Assembly: GCF_029637485.1 (NCBI RefSeq)
Contig: NZ_CP069128.1
Coordinates: 682,001-746,000, forward strand
Reading direction: 5' to 3'
DNA from: Sphingomonas sp. LHG3406-1
Lineage (GTDB): Bacteria; Pseudomonadota; Alphaproteobacteria; Sphingomonadales; Sphingomonadaceae
Length of the DNA: 64,000 nt
The notes beneath the pieces were generated by a model. The model ran no database searches. It was not told the DNA's origin and saw only the letters and a program-made list of their open reading frames with translations. Made by a program: the position numbers and the translations under genes. Within the stretch, counting starts at the first letter, position 1; each line of letters begins with the position of its first letter. This document shows positions 45,325 through 55,246 of the stretch, piece by piece.

Positions 45325-46769
45325 GCGAGGCGGGTTCCAGCCACCGCCGGATCCTCGCCGCCACCGCGCTGATCGGCAGTGCGTCGGTGGTGAACGTCGG
45401 TTTCGGCATCGTCCGCATGAAGGTGGCAGCGCTGATCCTCGGCGCAGCAGGCGTTGGCCTGATCGGCCTGATGCAGAGCCTCGTCTCCTTCGCTGGCTCG
45501 GTCGGAGGCCTCGGCACGCAGCAGTCGGCGATGCGGCAGGTCGCTGCCGGTCGGGCCGACGGCGGGCGCGATGGCGAGGCGGCGGTCCGTGCTGCCTTGC
45601 TGCGGGTGACCATCGCCTGCGCGCTCGCCGCCGGACTGCTGGTCTGGCTGCTGCGCGCGACCATCGCCCAACAGCTGTTTGGCGACCCGTCTCTGGCAAG
45701 AACGGTCGGCTGGATGGCCCCCGGCGTCGCCCTCACCATCGTTGCGGGCAGCCAGACCGCCTTGCTCGCGGGTCTCGGCCGGGTCGCCGACGTGGCGCGG
45801 ACGACCGTGCTCGGCGCAATCCTGGCGACCATCGCCGGGGTCGCACTGCTGTTCGTCTGGCGCGAGCAGGCGATCATTCCCTATCTGCTGGTCGCGCCAG
45901 GCGCGACCGTGCTTGCCAGCTGGTACTTCACCTTCCGGATCGAGCGCCACCGTGCCCTGCCCGGCCGCTGGCGGCAACAGGCGGCGCTGCTGGTCCGGCT
46001 GGGCGTGGCGACGCTCGCCTCCGCGCTGATCCTCCAGGGTGCTCAGCTTGCTGTACGCGGCATCCTTAATGCGAAGCTTGGACTGGCGGACGTCGGCCTG
46101 TTCCAAGCCGCCTATGTCCTTTCTTCGACCTACATCGCCTTTGTCCTGCAGGCCATGTCGAGCGACTATTATCCGCGGCTGAGCGCGGCAATTGGAAAGC
46201 CCGATGAGGCCGTCCGGCTCGTCAACGAGCAGACCGAGGTGACCTTGCTTCTTGCCGGCCCCTTCGTGCTTGCGCTGCTCGGGCTGGCGCCGCTCGTGTT
46301 GAACCTGCTTTATTCGTCGGAGTTCGCCGCCGCCGCCGCAGCGCTCCGCTGGCAAATCCTCGCCGACGTGCTCCGACTGGCATCATGGCCACTGGGCTTT
46401 GCCCTTCTCGCGGCGGCAAGAGGCAGGCTGTTCGTCTCGCTCGAAGTGATTGCCGCACTTGTCCTGATCGGCGTCTGCGCCTGGCTGGTTCCGAGCCTCG
46501 GCATTGTCGCTCCCGGCATCGCGATGACGATCATGTATGCCGTCTACCTCCCGCTCGTGTTTGTCGCCGTACGCCGCACTCTTCCACTTCGCTGGTCCCG
46601 CGCGGTCGTCCGCATCTTCGCGCTGCTGTGCGGGACCAGCCTGCTTGCCTTCACTGCCGCGGCGAGCAGCGAGTGGGCGGGCGCCATCATCGGCACCCTG
46701 CTTGCCGCCATCTGGGCGGCCGTCGCCTACCGCCGCCTGAGCGGCCAACTTCGAAAGCTCCCCGCGTGA
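45321..46769 (+). CDS. O-antigen/EPS repeat-unit flippase Wzx
   Basis: 482 residues with about 12 hydrophobic segments and the MOP-type N-terminal ATALIGSASVVNVGFGIVRMKV. This is the O-antigen translocase family, which flips lipid-linked repeat units across the inner membrane. Translationally coupled to the acetyltransferase upstream and to the glycosyltransferase downstream, so it probably carries the unit that contains the 3-acetamido sugar. Confidence 0.87.
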   Translation: MSEAGSSHRRILAATALIGSASVVNVGFGIVRMKVAALILGAAGVGLIGLMQSLVSFAGSVGGLGTQQSAMRQVAAGRADGGRDGEAAVRAALLRVTIACALAAGLLVWLLRATIAQQLFGDPSLARTVGWMAPGVALTIVAGSQTALLAGLGRVADVARTTVLGAILATIAGVALLFVWREQAIIPYLLVAPGATVLASWYFTFRIERHRALPGRWRQQAALLVRLGVATLASALILQGAQLAVRGILNAKLGLADVGLFQAAYVLSSTYIAFVLQAMSSDYYPRLSAAIGKPDEAVRLVNEQTEVTLLLAGPFVLALLGLAPLVLNLLYSSEFAAAAAALRWQILADVLRLASWPLGFALLAAARGRLFVSLEVIAALVLIGVCAWLVPSLGIVAPGIAMTIMYAVYLPLVFVAVRRTLPLRWSRAVVRIFALLCGTSLLAFTAAASSEWAGAIIGTLLAAIWAAVAYRRLSGQLRKLPA

Positions 46770-47959
46770 AGCGTCCGATCCTCATGCTCTACGGCGAACT
46801 GCGCCATGGGGGCGTTGAGACTCTCATCATCCGCATCGCCAATCATTTCAGCGCCGGCGGGCGCGAAGTGGCCCTATGCGTTCCAGGAGGCGAGTTGCTG
46901 GGCGGTCTCCACGCCGGCGTCACCTTGCTTCGCTGGACCGACCACGACCATGCCGTTGATCTTGCACGCAAGTGGCTCGCGACGCACGAACAGCCGATCC
47001 TCCTGACCTTCGATCCGATCTCTCTCGGACTGGGCCTTGCGGCAGAAATCGACGTTCCCGAGGACCGTAAGATGGCGCATCTCTCGGGCGTCTATCATCC
47101 CCAGGCTTTCTTCATGAATGCAGAACGGAGCGATCGCCGCTGGGTCAATGCCCAGCTTGCCCGCGCGCTCGGTCTTGAGCGCCTCTACTTCATGAATGAG
47201 GAGTGCCGAGCATCGCACGCGCAGGCCTGGCGCGCAAACCTGTCCAGTTCGCCGCTGATCCCGCTTCCGGTGGAGGTACGTGCTCAAACATGGTCGGCAG
47301 CCAAGGCCGATCCACTGACCATCATGTCGGTGGGTCGCCTCGTTGATTTCAAACGCTACAACCACAATGCGGGCGACATTGCAGAGCAGCTGGCCCGCGA
47401 CGGAATTGAAGTTCGCTGGGACATCTTTGGTGATGGAGACGACCGGGAAGCTGTGGAGCAGGCACTTGCGAAGAGCAGGACCAGCCGAGTTCGGCTTCAC
47501 CCCACCCTGTCCTATCCTTCATTCCTGGAGCAGGTCGGAAAGGCCCAGCTTTTCGTCGGAATGGGCACCGCTTCGCTCGAAGCGGCAATGGCCGGTACGC
47601 CTACCCTGGTGGCGACAGTCGGTCGTGACGACAGCAGCTATGGCTTTGTGCACGAACTGCCGTTCGGCAATGTCGGTGAAGAGCAGGCTGGGCGCCCTCC
47701 TCAGAGCCTGAAAGACCAGATCGCCAAATTCGCAAGCCTGCCTGAGTTTGAACGCCAGCGATTATCCATGCAAGGGCGTGAGATGGCCTTGCGCTACTCC
47801 CTGGATGGTTTCGAGACAGCCATCGACCAATTGGCCACACGGAATGCAGGATCGTCGACGCTGCTACACAAGCGGGCAGTTGCGCTTTTCTATCAATGCG
47901 TGACCCGTAGCCTTCCGATTAGAGCTGCCCGCTGGCTTCGCGCCTTGCTGCGACCCTAA
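46766..47959 (+). CDS. Glycosyltransferase (GT4-like)
   Basis: 397 residues, GT-B type. N-terminal ELRHGGVETLIIRIANHF is typical of GT4 acceptor domains. IMSVGRLVDFKRYNHN and LFVGMGTASLEAAMAGTPTLVA mark the donor domain. GTG 46766 overlaps the Wzx stop; the frame is open to 46385 but inside wzx. Last gene of the ugd operon. A/T content rises in its second half compared with upstream genes. Confidence 0.8.
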   Translation: MKRPILMLYGELRHGGVETLIIRIANHFSAGGREVALCVPGGELLGGLHAGVTLLRWTDHDHAVDLARKWLATHEQPILLTFDPISLGLGLAAEIDVPEDRKMAHLSGVYHPQAFFMNAERSDRRWVNAQLARALGLERLYFMNEECRASHAQAWRANLSSSPLIPLPVEVRAQTWSAAKADPLTIMSVGRLVDFKRYNHNAGDIAEQLARDGIEVRWDIFGDGDDREAVEQALAKSRTSRVRLHPTLSYPSFLEQVGKAQLFVGMGTASLEAAMAGTPTLVATVGRDDSSYGFVHELPFGNVGEEQAGRPPQSLKDQIAKFASLPEFERQRLSMQGREMALRYSLDGFETAIDQLATRNAGSSTLLHKRAVALFYQCVTRSLPIRAARWLRALLRP

Positions 47960-47972
47960 TAAAAGAGCTGAA

Positions 47973-48947
47973 CTAATAGCTGTCGTGATCGAACGGGGTT
48001 ATCGACCAACCTCTCTCTTCGTCCTTCCAAGGGCACTGCCCATACGTAATCAAGGGTAACTTATCCGACGCCGGGCCCTTGGAGAAGGGATTTCGCAAGA
48101 AGCCGTGTCTCGCCAGCAGCTTATGCAATGAGCTGCCCCGCTGACAGAACGTCAAGAGGCCCTTGCCGCGCCTCTTCTTCACCGATGCACGGAGCTCTGC
48201 CAGCAAATCACGGCCCGCGCCCGGGCTTGCTTCCCAAAAGTCGAACACGAAGGTGAAGTGGGGTCCGTCGAGTACGATGGCATACGCCTCGTCACTCAAT
48301 AAAATGCGGTAACGGCGCAATGGATTCGCGAGGCGCCAAATCACAAATTCGGGTGATCTGAGAATGCCACGGTCAGAGACTTGATCGGCTGCAGCGACCA
48401 GCTGGTGAAGGCGTAGATCAGAACTTTCCGCTTCGAATGACCGTTGGCGACCAGCCTTGATCCACGAAACCGGCCAAGGTTCGAAGAGAAAAGGGACGTA
48501 AAAGGCGATCTTCCATCCCATCTTGAGGAAGCCTGGCGTCGAAGTTGGCCCGCCAAAGCCAAAAGCAAAGAAGCCGGGGTCGCTCCGCTGGGCGTCGGCG
48601 TACGTGGCTAGCGCAAGTCTCTGAAAGAGGCCGCGGCGTCGATGACCACTATGGGTCATGGTGTCGCAACTCTGATAGATTTTGCGTGGACCCGATGGCG
48701 TGCGGTACGTTTCTGGAATCATGCCGTAGAAGGCAGCTACTTCGCCCTGACTGGTCCGTGCGATGTTACCGATGGCAGGCCCAGATGGATTGGCGACATA
48801 CTTCCATCGAAAGTAACCGGTGTCGACTTGGTCCCCAAAGGCATCGAGCATAATTGGTGCCAGTTCGTCGAACGTATCCGGTGTCAGAGCCTCGATTGCA
48901 TACTCTCTGCCTATGTCGGTCACGCCGAGCGCCCCGTCCATCCACAA
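47973..48947 (-). CDS. GNAT-family N-acetyltransferase
   Basis: 324 residues. The acetyl-CoA loop is recognisable in THSGHRRRGLFQRLA at about residues 97-111, after a strand FYGMIPE. The rest resembles GNAT proteins found in polysaccharide gene clusters. Presumably acetylates a sugar or lipid-linked intermediate; substrate unknown. Last gene of a minus-strand operon with UXS, a glycosyltransferase and the broken deacetylase, whose end it overlaps by 28 bases. Starts at 48941 are equally possible. Codon choice is visibly less GC-rich than around it, suggesting later acquisition. Confidence 0.65.
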   Translation of the reverse strand: MWMDGALGVTDIGREYAIEALTPDTFDELAPIMLDAFGDQVDTGYFRWKYVANPSGPAIGNIARTSQGEVAAFYGMIPETYRTPSGPRKIYQSCDTMTHSGHRRRGLFQRLALATYADAQRSDPGFFAFGFGGPTSTPGFLKMGWKIAFYVPFLFEPWPVSWIKAGRQRSFEAESSDLRLHQLVAAADQVSDRGILRSPEFVIWRLANPLRRYRILLSDEAYAIVLDGPHFTFVFDFWEASPGAGRDLLAELRASVKKRRGKGLLTFCQRGSSLHKLLARHGFLRNPFSKGPASDKLPLITYGQCPWKDEERGWSITPFDHDSY

Positions 48948-49579
48948 GCCCTCACTCTAAGCTCTGCGCGTGTCTCCCCATACATGGTGAATCGTCCCGG
49001 TTCCTGGTCGGTTGCGCGTGCGTGACGCTCGCCAGTTAGGAGAACATGTTTGAAGCCCTCAGCTCTAATCAGATTGGCAGTTCGCTCGTTCACTGATCCG
49101 TTAGGAACCGCGTAGATGTCCGTCATAACGCCAAGCCGCTCTTCAATCCACGACCGGCATCGTCGCGCATCATCCCGCACATAGTCGTCAGTTTCGAAGG
49201 CAAGGCTCGCATGCTCAAAGCTGTGAGCACCAATCTCGTGAACGCTGGCCGCATGCTTCCATTCCGCTTCCTTCATCATCGGCGTGGGCCAGAAATCATG
49301 ATCTTCATTAATGGCCGGTAGTAACTCGTCCTGGATCTTCCTCTGCTCAGCCATGGAGCGGCTCTTGACGAAATTCGAAAGCCGTTGGCCAAGCGAAACT
49401 CTGTCTCCAGCAGGATCCAGTGATCCGAACCCTTCTACCTGCAGAGCCTTGAGACGTGCCTCGGAGGCTCTCCCGACATAATCCTGAAAATGGACGTTGA
49501 TTGGTGGACGGCCAGTCTCGACAGCGCTGGGAATTAGGTTGTGGTTGCAGACGAGACCGTACTTCGCGAGCCGCGGCAT
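48920..49579 (-). pseudogene. Polysaccharide deacetylase, C-terminal part after frameshift
   Basis: 219 codons that continue the NodB-type deacetylase begun at 49884. It starts in the middle of the domain (PRLAKYGLVCNHNLIP) and contains the second zinc-ligand motif HSFEH in IGAHSFEHASLAFE. No sensible start exists of its own. Together with the upstream part it would be a protein of about 320 residues that removes acetyl groups from sugars of a surface polymer. Confidence 0.7.
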
Positions 49580-49884
49580 GGCATGCTCGACGAAGTGAGA
49601 TACCCGTCGTCAAAGGAAATGATGAGGGCAGGTCGCTCGCTCCTACGCCAGCTTGGGAGTTCGGCGAACCGCAACACATCGAAGCGGTCGCTTACAAACG
49701 CAAGTACGTCATCGAACAGATCAGGATCGAGCGGCGCATAAGCACTGCGATCATCCGGCGCCACGCGGTGGAAGTTCAGAATCGTGATCAGGTTCAGGCT
49801 ATATAAGCGGTGAAGTCGCCGCCGTAGCAGAAGCGGCGACGCGAGGCCGCTGAATACAAGGCGCTTTATCAGCTTTCTGGACAT
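49534..49884 (-). pseudogene. Polysaccharide deacetylase, N-terminal part before frameshift
   Basis: The first 93 or so codons are a normal start of a NodB-type deacetylase: LITILNFHRVAPDD, then LIISFDDGY with the catalytic and zinc-binding Asp pair. After GYL the frame turns to unrelated sequence. Adding one G (a C on the plus strand between 49596 and 49597) restores GYLDFVEHAMPRLAKYG, joining the part at 48920-49579. Either a true pseudogene or an error in the assembly. Its start overlaps the upstream glycosyltransferase by 16 bases. Confidence 0.7.
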
Positions 49885-51014
49885 TGCGACGATCTTAACG
49901 ATGCTGGTTCGTCTGTCACTGCCCCCGTGAGAAGGTCGGCGTAGCGGCGGATGCTGTCCCTGCCTGAGACCACTTCGGCTCGGCCGCGCTGTCGCTCCGG
50001 ATTGGCAGCTTCGCCGAGTGCTTCGACCATGGCGTCGGCCAGGGCCGCAGCGTCGCCGACCGGAACCAGTCTCCCGTAGCGACCACCATCGAGCAACTCG
50101 CGGGGACCACTGGTGCAGTCAGTGCTGACCACCTTGAGGCCGGCGTGCATGGCTTCCGCAAGCACCAGCGGAAGGCCCTCATAGTCGCTCGACAGCGCAA
50201 ATAGATCGGCAGATGCAAGGAACGGCCAAGGCGAAAGGCGAAAGCCGGGGAAGATCACGCGGTCGGCAATGCCGAGTTCGGCGGCAAGTGCTTCGAGTTC
50301 TGGCTGGAGTTGGCCACGACCGAGGATCATCAGCTTGGCTGCTGGACACTTACCGACTAGCCGGGCGAAGGCTCGAAGAAGGAGGGCATGGTTCTTCTGC
50401 GCCTTCATTTGACCGACTGTAATCACCCTGCCGTCAGCGTCGCCCCACCATTCCTCCGCCTCCGGCGTGCTTGCGATCACTTCCGGCGGGCTGGTCGGAT
50501 TGGTTATCACCTCGAACGACGAGCGCGGCAGTCTCGAGAGCCAGGCAATATCGTCGGCGGTCCCTGCCGCACAGGCGATACGGAAGTCGGCGCGAGGCCA
50601 AGCGAGGCGCGCCGTTGTCCGCAGAAGGGCGCGCTGACGCTTCCTCCGATATTGCTGTGAAAGCGCCGCCTGCTCGCTTACCATCAGCCGAGCTGTTGAT
50701 CCTGCAAGCAAATGCGCGATTGGCGCTATGACGGTCGATGGCCACATGATTCCATGTAGTGCATCGGGCCGCTCCTTCTTCAGGTAACGGACCAGCGGCA
50801 GCAGGGTGGAGGCGAGGCGCGGCGCGCGCAACTCGAAGACCCTGACCTCCGGCGGCAGCAGTTCAAGCAGGGCACCACCGTGAAAGGCAAGAACGAGGTC
50901 AACCTGGTGGCCGCGGCTCACCAGTTCCTTCATCACACTAAGCTGGACGCGCTCCGCGCCGCCTCCTCCAAGGTCAGGAATGAAAACGGCGATACGCTGC
51001 CGCTTGCCAGCCAT
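49869..51014 (-). CDS. Glycosyltransferase family 4 protein
   Basis: 381 residues. FIPDLGGGGAERVQLSVMKEL is the GT4 N-terminal glycine-rich acceptor-domain loop; VITVGQMKAQKNHALLLRAF and LFALSSDYEGLPLVLAEAMH are the donor-domain signature. It lies 10 bases after uxs, the gene for the UDP-xylose source, so a xylosyl transfer is conceivable but not shown. Confidence 0.88.
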   Translation of the reverse strand: MAGKRQRIAVFIPDLGGGGAERVQLSVMKELVSRGHQVDLVLAFHGGALLELLPPEVRVFELRAPRLASTLLPLVRYLKKERPDALHGIMWPSTVIAPIAHLLAGSTARLMVSEQAALSQQYRRKRQRALLRTTARLAWPRADFRIACAAGTADDIAWLSRLPRSSFEVITNPTSPPEVIASTPEAEEWWGDADGRVITVGQMKAQKNHALLLRAFARLVGKCPAAKLMILGRGQLQPELEALAAELGIADRVIFPGFRLSPWPFLASADLFALSSDYEGLPLVLAEAMHAGLKVVSTDCTSGPRELLDGGRYGRLVPVGDAAALADAMVEALGEAANPERQRGRAEVVSGRDSIRRYADLLTGAVTDEPASLRSSQCPES

Positions 51015-51024
51015 GGTCGTCAGC

Positions 51025-51978
51025 TCAGGTGAATTGCTTGAAGTAGGCGATGGTGCGCTCGAGGCCTTGCTCGAGCGGGACCGTCGGTTGCCAGCCGAGC
51101 GCCTTGCGTGCGAGGGCGATATCAGGCTGGCGCTGCTTGGGATCGTCGGCAGGGAGCGGCTGGCGGACGATGGTCGAACCGCTGCCGGTCAGGCGGATCG
51201 CCATCTCTGCCAATTCGAGGATCGTGAATTCGGACGGATTTCCGAGGTTCATCGGACCGGTCACCTCCGCCGGCGCCTTCATGAAGCGCAGAAAGCCTTC
51301 GATGAGATCGTCGACGAAGCAAAAGCTGCGGGTCTGTGAGCCATCGCCGTAGATGGTGATCGGTTCGCCCTTCAGCGCCTGCATGACGAAGTTGCTGACC
51401 ACTCGCCCGTCGGCCGGATGCATGCGCGGCCCGTAGGTATTGAAGATGCGGGCCACCTTGATGTCCAGGCCATGCTGCCGGTGATAGTCGAAGAACAAGG
51501 TCTCGGCGCAGCGTTTGCCTTCGTCATAGCAGCTGCGCGGCCCGATCGGATTGACGTTGCCCCAATAGCCTTCCGGCTGGGGGTGGACGTGCGGATCGCC
51601 ATAGACTTCGCTGGTGGAGGCCTGGAAGATGCGCGCACCCAGCCTCTTGGCGAGGCCGAGCATGTTGATCGCCCCGTGCACGCTGGTCTTGGTCGTTTGC
51701 ACCGGGTCATGCTGATAGTGGATCGGGGAGGCCGGACAGGCGAGGTTCCAGATTTCGTCGACCTCGACGTATAGCGGCCAGGTCACGTCATGCCGCATGA
51801 ACTCGAAATTGGGGTTCTTCGCCGCCTCGACGAGATTGTCTCTGGAGCCAGTGAAAAGATTGTCTACGCAAAGCACGTCATGCCCTTCGGCGAGCAGACG
51901 ATCGATCAGATGCGAGCCGAGGAAGCCGGCGCCGCCGGTGACCATCACGCGTTTGCGGGAGTAATAGAGACGGGACAA
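51025..51978 (-). CDS. UDP-glucuronate decarboxylase (UDP-xylose synthase)
   Basis: 317 residues, an extended SDR that decarboxylates UDP-GlcA to UDP-xylose. [22 protein letters not shown], the signature [26 protein letters not shown] and YDEGKRCAE all agree closely with the UXS family. Substrate comes from Ugd (40930-42246). First gene of the minus-strand operon running to 47973, and divergent from the glycosyltransferase at 52078 with 99 bases between. Confidence 0.95.
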   Translation of the reverse strand: MSRLYYSRKRVMVTGGAGFLGSHLIDRLLAEGHDVLCVDNLFTGSRDNLVEAAKNPNFEFMRHDVTWPLYVEVDEIWNLACPASPIHYQHDPVQTTKTSVHGAINMLGLAKRLGARIFQASTSEVYGDPHVHPQPEGYWGNVNPIGPRSCYDEGKRCAETLFFDYHRQHGLDIKVARIFNTYGPRMHPADGRVVSNFVMQALKGEPITIYGDGSQTRSFCFVDDLIEGFLRFMKAPAEVTGPMNLGNPSEFTILELAEMAIRLTGSGSTIVRQPLPADDPKQRQPDIALARKALGWQPTVPLEQGLERTIAYFKQFT

Positions 51979-52077
51979 GGTCGGCTTTCGTGAATGGCTG
52001 ACGAGTGATTGGCCCGCCCTTGCCGCAGCATGTCGGGGCTGTCCAGCAATCCCCTGCTCGCCTAAGGCCCGCCGGCC

Positions 52078-53298
52078 ATGGCCGCCATCCTCTACCTTTC
52101 CTACGACGGACTGACCGACCCTCTCGGACCCAGTCAGGTGCTCGCCTACCTGAAGGGACTATCTTCGCTCGGACATCGGATCAGCCTGATCACGTTCGAG
52201 AAGCCCGAGCGGTCGGCGGCTGAGCGCGAGGCGATGGCCTTGGAATGCCGCGATGCTGGGATCGACTGGCATCCGCAAGGCTACACCCGCAAGCCGCCGG
52301 TGCTTTCGACCTTGAAGGATCTCTTTCGGATGCGGAAGGTGGCCATCGACCTCCATCGCCGAACGCCGTTCGACATCGTTCACTGTCGCAGCTACCCGCC
52401 GGCGCTGGTTGGCCAGGCGGTGCAGCGCCACGGCGCCAGATTGCTGTTCGACATGCGTGGCTTCTGGGCCGACGAGCGCGTCGAGGGAGGCCTGTGGAAG
52501 CTCGACAATCCGCTGTTCGCCACCGTCTACCGCTTCTTCAAGCGCAAGGAAGCCCAGCTTCTTCGCACCTCCGACCACATCGTCAGCCTGACCGAAGCCG
52601 GAAGAGATCAGATCCTGGCGTGGCGTGGTGGCGATGACGGTCCGCCAGTCACGGTCATTCCCTGCTGCACCGATTTCGAAGCCTTTCCCCCCGTCACCTC
52701 AGGCGCAAGGTCAGAAGCCCGCGCGCTGCTCTCGATCCCCGATGAGGTCACCGTCGCGGCATATCTCGGTTCGATCGGCACTTGGTACATGCTGGACGAG
52801 ATGCTCGACTGCTTCGCTGTACAGCTTGAGCGGGATCCGGGCGCCGTCCTGCTGTTCGTGACCCGCGATGCGCCAGGTCCGATCATCGGTGCCGCTCGCA
52901 AGAGGGGAATTTCAGAGGAAAGCCTGCGGATAAGGCCGGCCAGCAGGCAGGAGGTGCCAGCCTTCCTCGCGGCTGCCGACTACGGCCTGTTCTTTATCCG
53001 TCCGACCTTCTCCAAGCAGGCGAGTTCCCCCGTCAAGCTCGGCGAGCTGCTCGCACTTGAATTGCCGGTCCTGACCAATGCCGGGGTCGGCGACATGGAC
53101 CGCATTATGGGCGAAGTGGGCGCCGGCGTGTCGATCGTCGAGATGGATCGCGACGGCTATGCGCGTGGCCTCGATGCGCTCAGCGCGCTGCGACCGGACA
53201 TGGAGCGCTGGCGAGAAGCGCGCGCACACTGGTTCGACCTTGGCGAAGGGGTGCGACGCTACGACAGCATCTACCGCGCCCTTGGGGGCAGCGCCTAG
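52078..53298 (+). CDS. Glycosyltransferase (GT4-like)
   Basis: 406 residues. [19 protein letters not shown] is typical of GT4 proteins of exopolysaccharide clusters; the middle has [15 protein letters not shown], and the C-terminal [23 protein letters not shown] corresponds to the donor-site region. The gene stands alone, divergent from uxs and convergent with the next glycosyltransferase (four-base overlap at the ends). Confidence 0.85.
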   Translation: MAAILYLSYDGLTDPLGPSQVLAYLKGLSSLGHRISLITFEKPERSAAEREAMALECRDAGIDWHPQGYTRKPPVLSTLKDLFRMRKVAIDLHRRTPFDIVHCRSYPPALVGQAVQRHGARLLFDMRGFWADERVEGGLWKLDNPLFATVYRFFKRKEAQLLRTSDHIVSLTEAGRDQILAWRGGDDGPPVTVIPCCTDFEAFPPVTSGARSEARALLSIPDEVTVAAYLGSIGTWYMLDEMLDCFAVQLERDPGAVLLFVTRDAPGPIIGAARKRGISEESLRIRPASRQEVPAFLAAADYGLFFIRPTFSKQASSPVKLGELLALELPVLTNAGVGDMDRIMGEVGAGVSIVEMDRDGYARGLDALSALRPDMERWREARAHWFDLGEGVRRYDSIYRALGGSA

Positions 53299-54359
53299 CT
53301 CCGCGCGACCTCACGGAAGAGCTCGACGAGCCGCGGCGCCTGCGAGGCGAGCGAATATTCCGCGATCGCGATCCCGCGGCCGGCGGCTCCGAGGCGATTG
53401 CGCAGGCCTGCATCGCCGATCAGCCGCCGCAAACCCTGCTCCCACTCCGCCTCGCTCGCCGCGAGCATGCCGTTCACGCCGTCGCGGACGATGCTGCTGT
53501 TCACCCCCACGGGCGAGGCCATCACCGGCAGTCCGCAGGCCATATACTGGATCAACTTGAAGCCGCTCTTGCCACGCTCGAAGGAGCGGTCGAGCAGCGG
53601 CATGATCCCGATCGAGAAGCGCTGTACCTCGGCGATCTCCGTCGCCTCGCTCCACTCGATGAGGTCGAGCCCTTCGAAGCGGTCCGCCTCCGCCGCCGCT
53701 CCTGCACCGATGGCACGAACACGCGCTCCCGTCTCGCGATGGAGGCGGGCAAGCAATCCGAGCAGAGGGCGAACATTGGCCCAGGTGGTTGGGGAGCCGA
53801 TCCATCCGATCATCGGAGGACCTTCGATCACCAAACCAGGAAGCCAGCGGTCGGTATCAACCACCGTCGGGACGACCAGGCTCCGCTCGCAGAAGCGGGC
53901 GGCATGATCGCGAAGGAAGGCATTGCCGCAGGTCACGGCGGCGGCGGCACTCAGCAGACGGTCGAACTTGCGCCCGAGAAAGCGCCGGACCGCCGCCCGG
54001 CCATGTTCCACATATGCGAGGTGAAAGGCATCGTCCCAATCGTAGATGACCGGAACGGCATCCGGCATGGCCGCCTGCTCGAATGCAGCGGGCAGATAGG
54101 GGAAGAGTTCGCCATAGACCCAGATGAGGTCGGGCCGTCGTGCTGCCACCAGGCTTGCAAGCCGGCGCGCGTAAGCGGCTGGAACCCGCCGGGCAGCGCC
54201 TCCGCCTCCATCCACCAGCCGCTTCATGTGGCCGTGGCCAAGCAGAGGATGCCATTCCACCTCGATCCCGGCTTCGGCCAGCGCCGGCAGATACTGAAGG
54301 AGGCGGTAACGGGTGCTGGCAGCGTCGGAATCGTACCGGGTGAAGGCAAGGACGCGCAT
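53295..54359 (-). CDS. Glycosyltransferase (GT4-like), end of rml operon
   Basis: 354 residues. RVLAFTRYDSDAASTRYRLLQYLPAL opens the protein; IYDWDDAFHLAYVE, IGWIGSPTTWANV and SGFKLIQYMACGLPVMASPVGVN are GT4-like. ATG 54359 overlaps the rmlD stop (ATGA); the frame is open to 54623 without meaning. Being the fifth gene of the rml operon, it is a good candidate for a rhamnosyltransferase, which is inference only. Confidence 0.83.
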   Translation of the reverse strand: MRVLAFTRYDSDAASTRYRLLQYLPALAEAGIEVEWHPLLGHGHMKRLVDGGGGAARRVPAAYARRLASLVAARRPDLIWVYGELFPYLPAAFEQAAMPDAVPVIYDWDDAFHLAYVEHGRAAVRRFLGRKFDRLLSAAAAVTCGNAFLRDHAARFCERSLVVPTVVDTDRWLPGLVIEGPPMIGWIGSPTTWANVRPLLGLLARLHRETGARVRAIGAGAAAEADRFEGLDLIEWSEATEIAEVQRFSIGIMPLLDRSFERGKSGFKLIQYMACGLPVMASPVGVNSSIVRDGVNGMLAASEAEWEQGLRRLIGDAGLRNRLGAAGRGIAIAEYSLASQAPRLVELFREVARS

Positions 54360-55246
54360 CACCCCTCGTCCAGCAGCCTCGTGACGACCCGTGCCAGGCT
54401 CGGTCTCCACTCCGGCAAGCGCCAATCGAAGGTTTCCTCGAGCTTGCCCATGTCGAGCACCGACCAGGCCGGGCGACGGGCCGGCGTTGGGAAGTCGCTC
54501 GTGGCGATGGAGCGGATGGTGGCGGCGGGCGCTCCGTTGGCAGCGGCGACGCGCATCACGTCCGCGGCAACCTCGGCCCAGCTCGCCTCCCCTGCCCCCG
54601 CGGCATGGTAGGTCGCGCCCCACCCGCTCGAATCTCCGCCCAGGCGCCTTGCGGCGAGCGCAAGGATGAGGTCGGCAAGATCGAGCGCGTTGGTCGGCGA
54701 ACCGCGCTGATCATCGACGACGCCGATCTCCTCACGGTCGCGGGCAAGGCGAAGCATGGTCTTCACGAAATTGGCGCCGAACGGCGAATAGACCCAGGCG
54801 GTACGCAAGATAAGGTGGTCGGGCTGAGCCGCGCGAACGAGCTCTTCGCCCTCCGCCTTGGTCCAGCCATAAGCGCCCAAGGGAGCGATCGGCTCGTCCT
54901 CCGTCATCGGCGCGCGTCCGGTGCCGCCGAAGACATAGTCGGTCGAGATGTGGATCAGCGGCGCACCGACCGCTGCAGCGGCCTCGGCGATCTCGCCAGC
55001 GGCCTCGGCATTGATGCGGCGGGCAAGGTCGGGCTCCTGCTCGGCCTTGTCGACGGCCGTGTAGGCGGCCGCGTTGACGACCAGCGCCGGTCGCGCCGCC
55101 TCGATCGCCGCTGCGGCCGACCCTGGCACGGAAAGGTCACAGTCCGGACGCGCGGCGAAGATCAGTTCCAGCGTCGAATGATCCGAAGCACGCTCGGCAA
55201 GGCTCCGGGCGACCTGGCCGTCGTGGCCGGTGACGAGGATTCGCAT
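54359..55246 (-). CDS. rmlD: dTDP-4-dehydrorhamnose reductase
   Basis: 295 residues. Last step to dTDP-L-rhamnose. NADPH-binding GHDGQVARSL, NAAAYTAVDKAE, STDYVFGGTG and catalytic YGWTK are visible. ATG 55246 overlaps the rmlB stop by four bases; the frame is open to 55303. Fourth gene of rmlACBD. Confidence 0.95.
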   Translation of the reverse strand: MRILVTGHDGQVARSLAERASDHSTLELIFAARPDCDLSVPGSAAAAIEAARPALVVNAAAYTAVDKAEQEPDLARRINAEAAGEIAEAAAAVGAPLIHISTDYVFGGTGRAPMTEDEPIAPLGAYGWTKAEGEELVRAAQPDHLILRTAWVYSPFGANFVKTMLRLARDREEIGVVDDQRGSPTNALDLADLILALAARRLGGDSSGWGATYHAAGAGEASWAEVAADVMRVAAANGAPAATIRSIATSDFPTPARRPAWSVLDMGKLEETFDWRLPEWRPSLARVVTRLLDEG

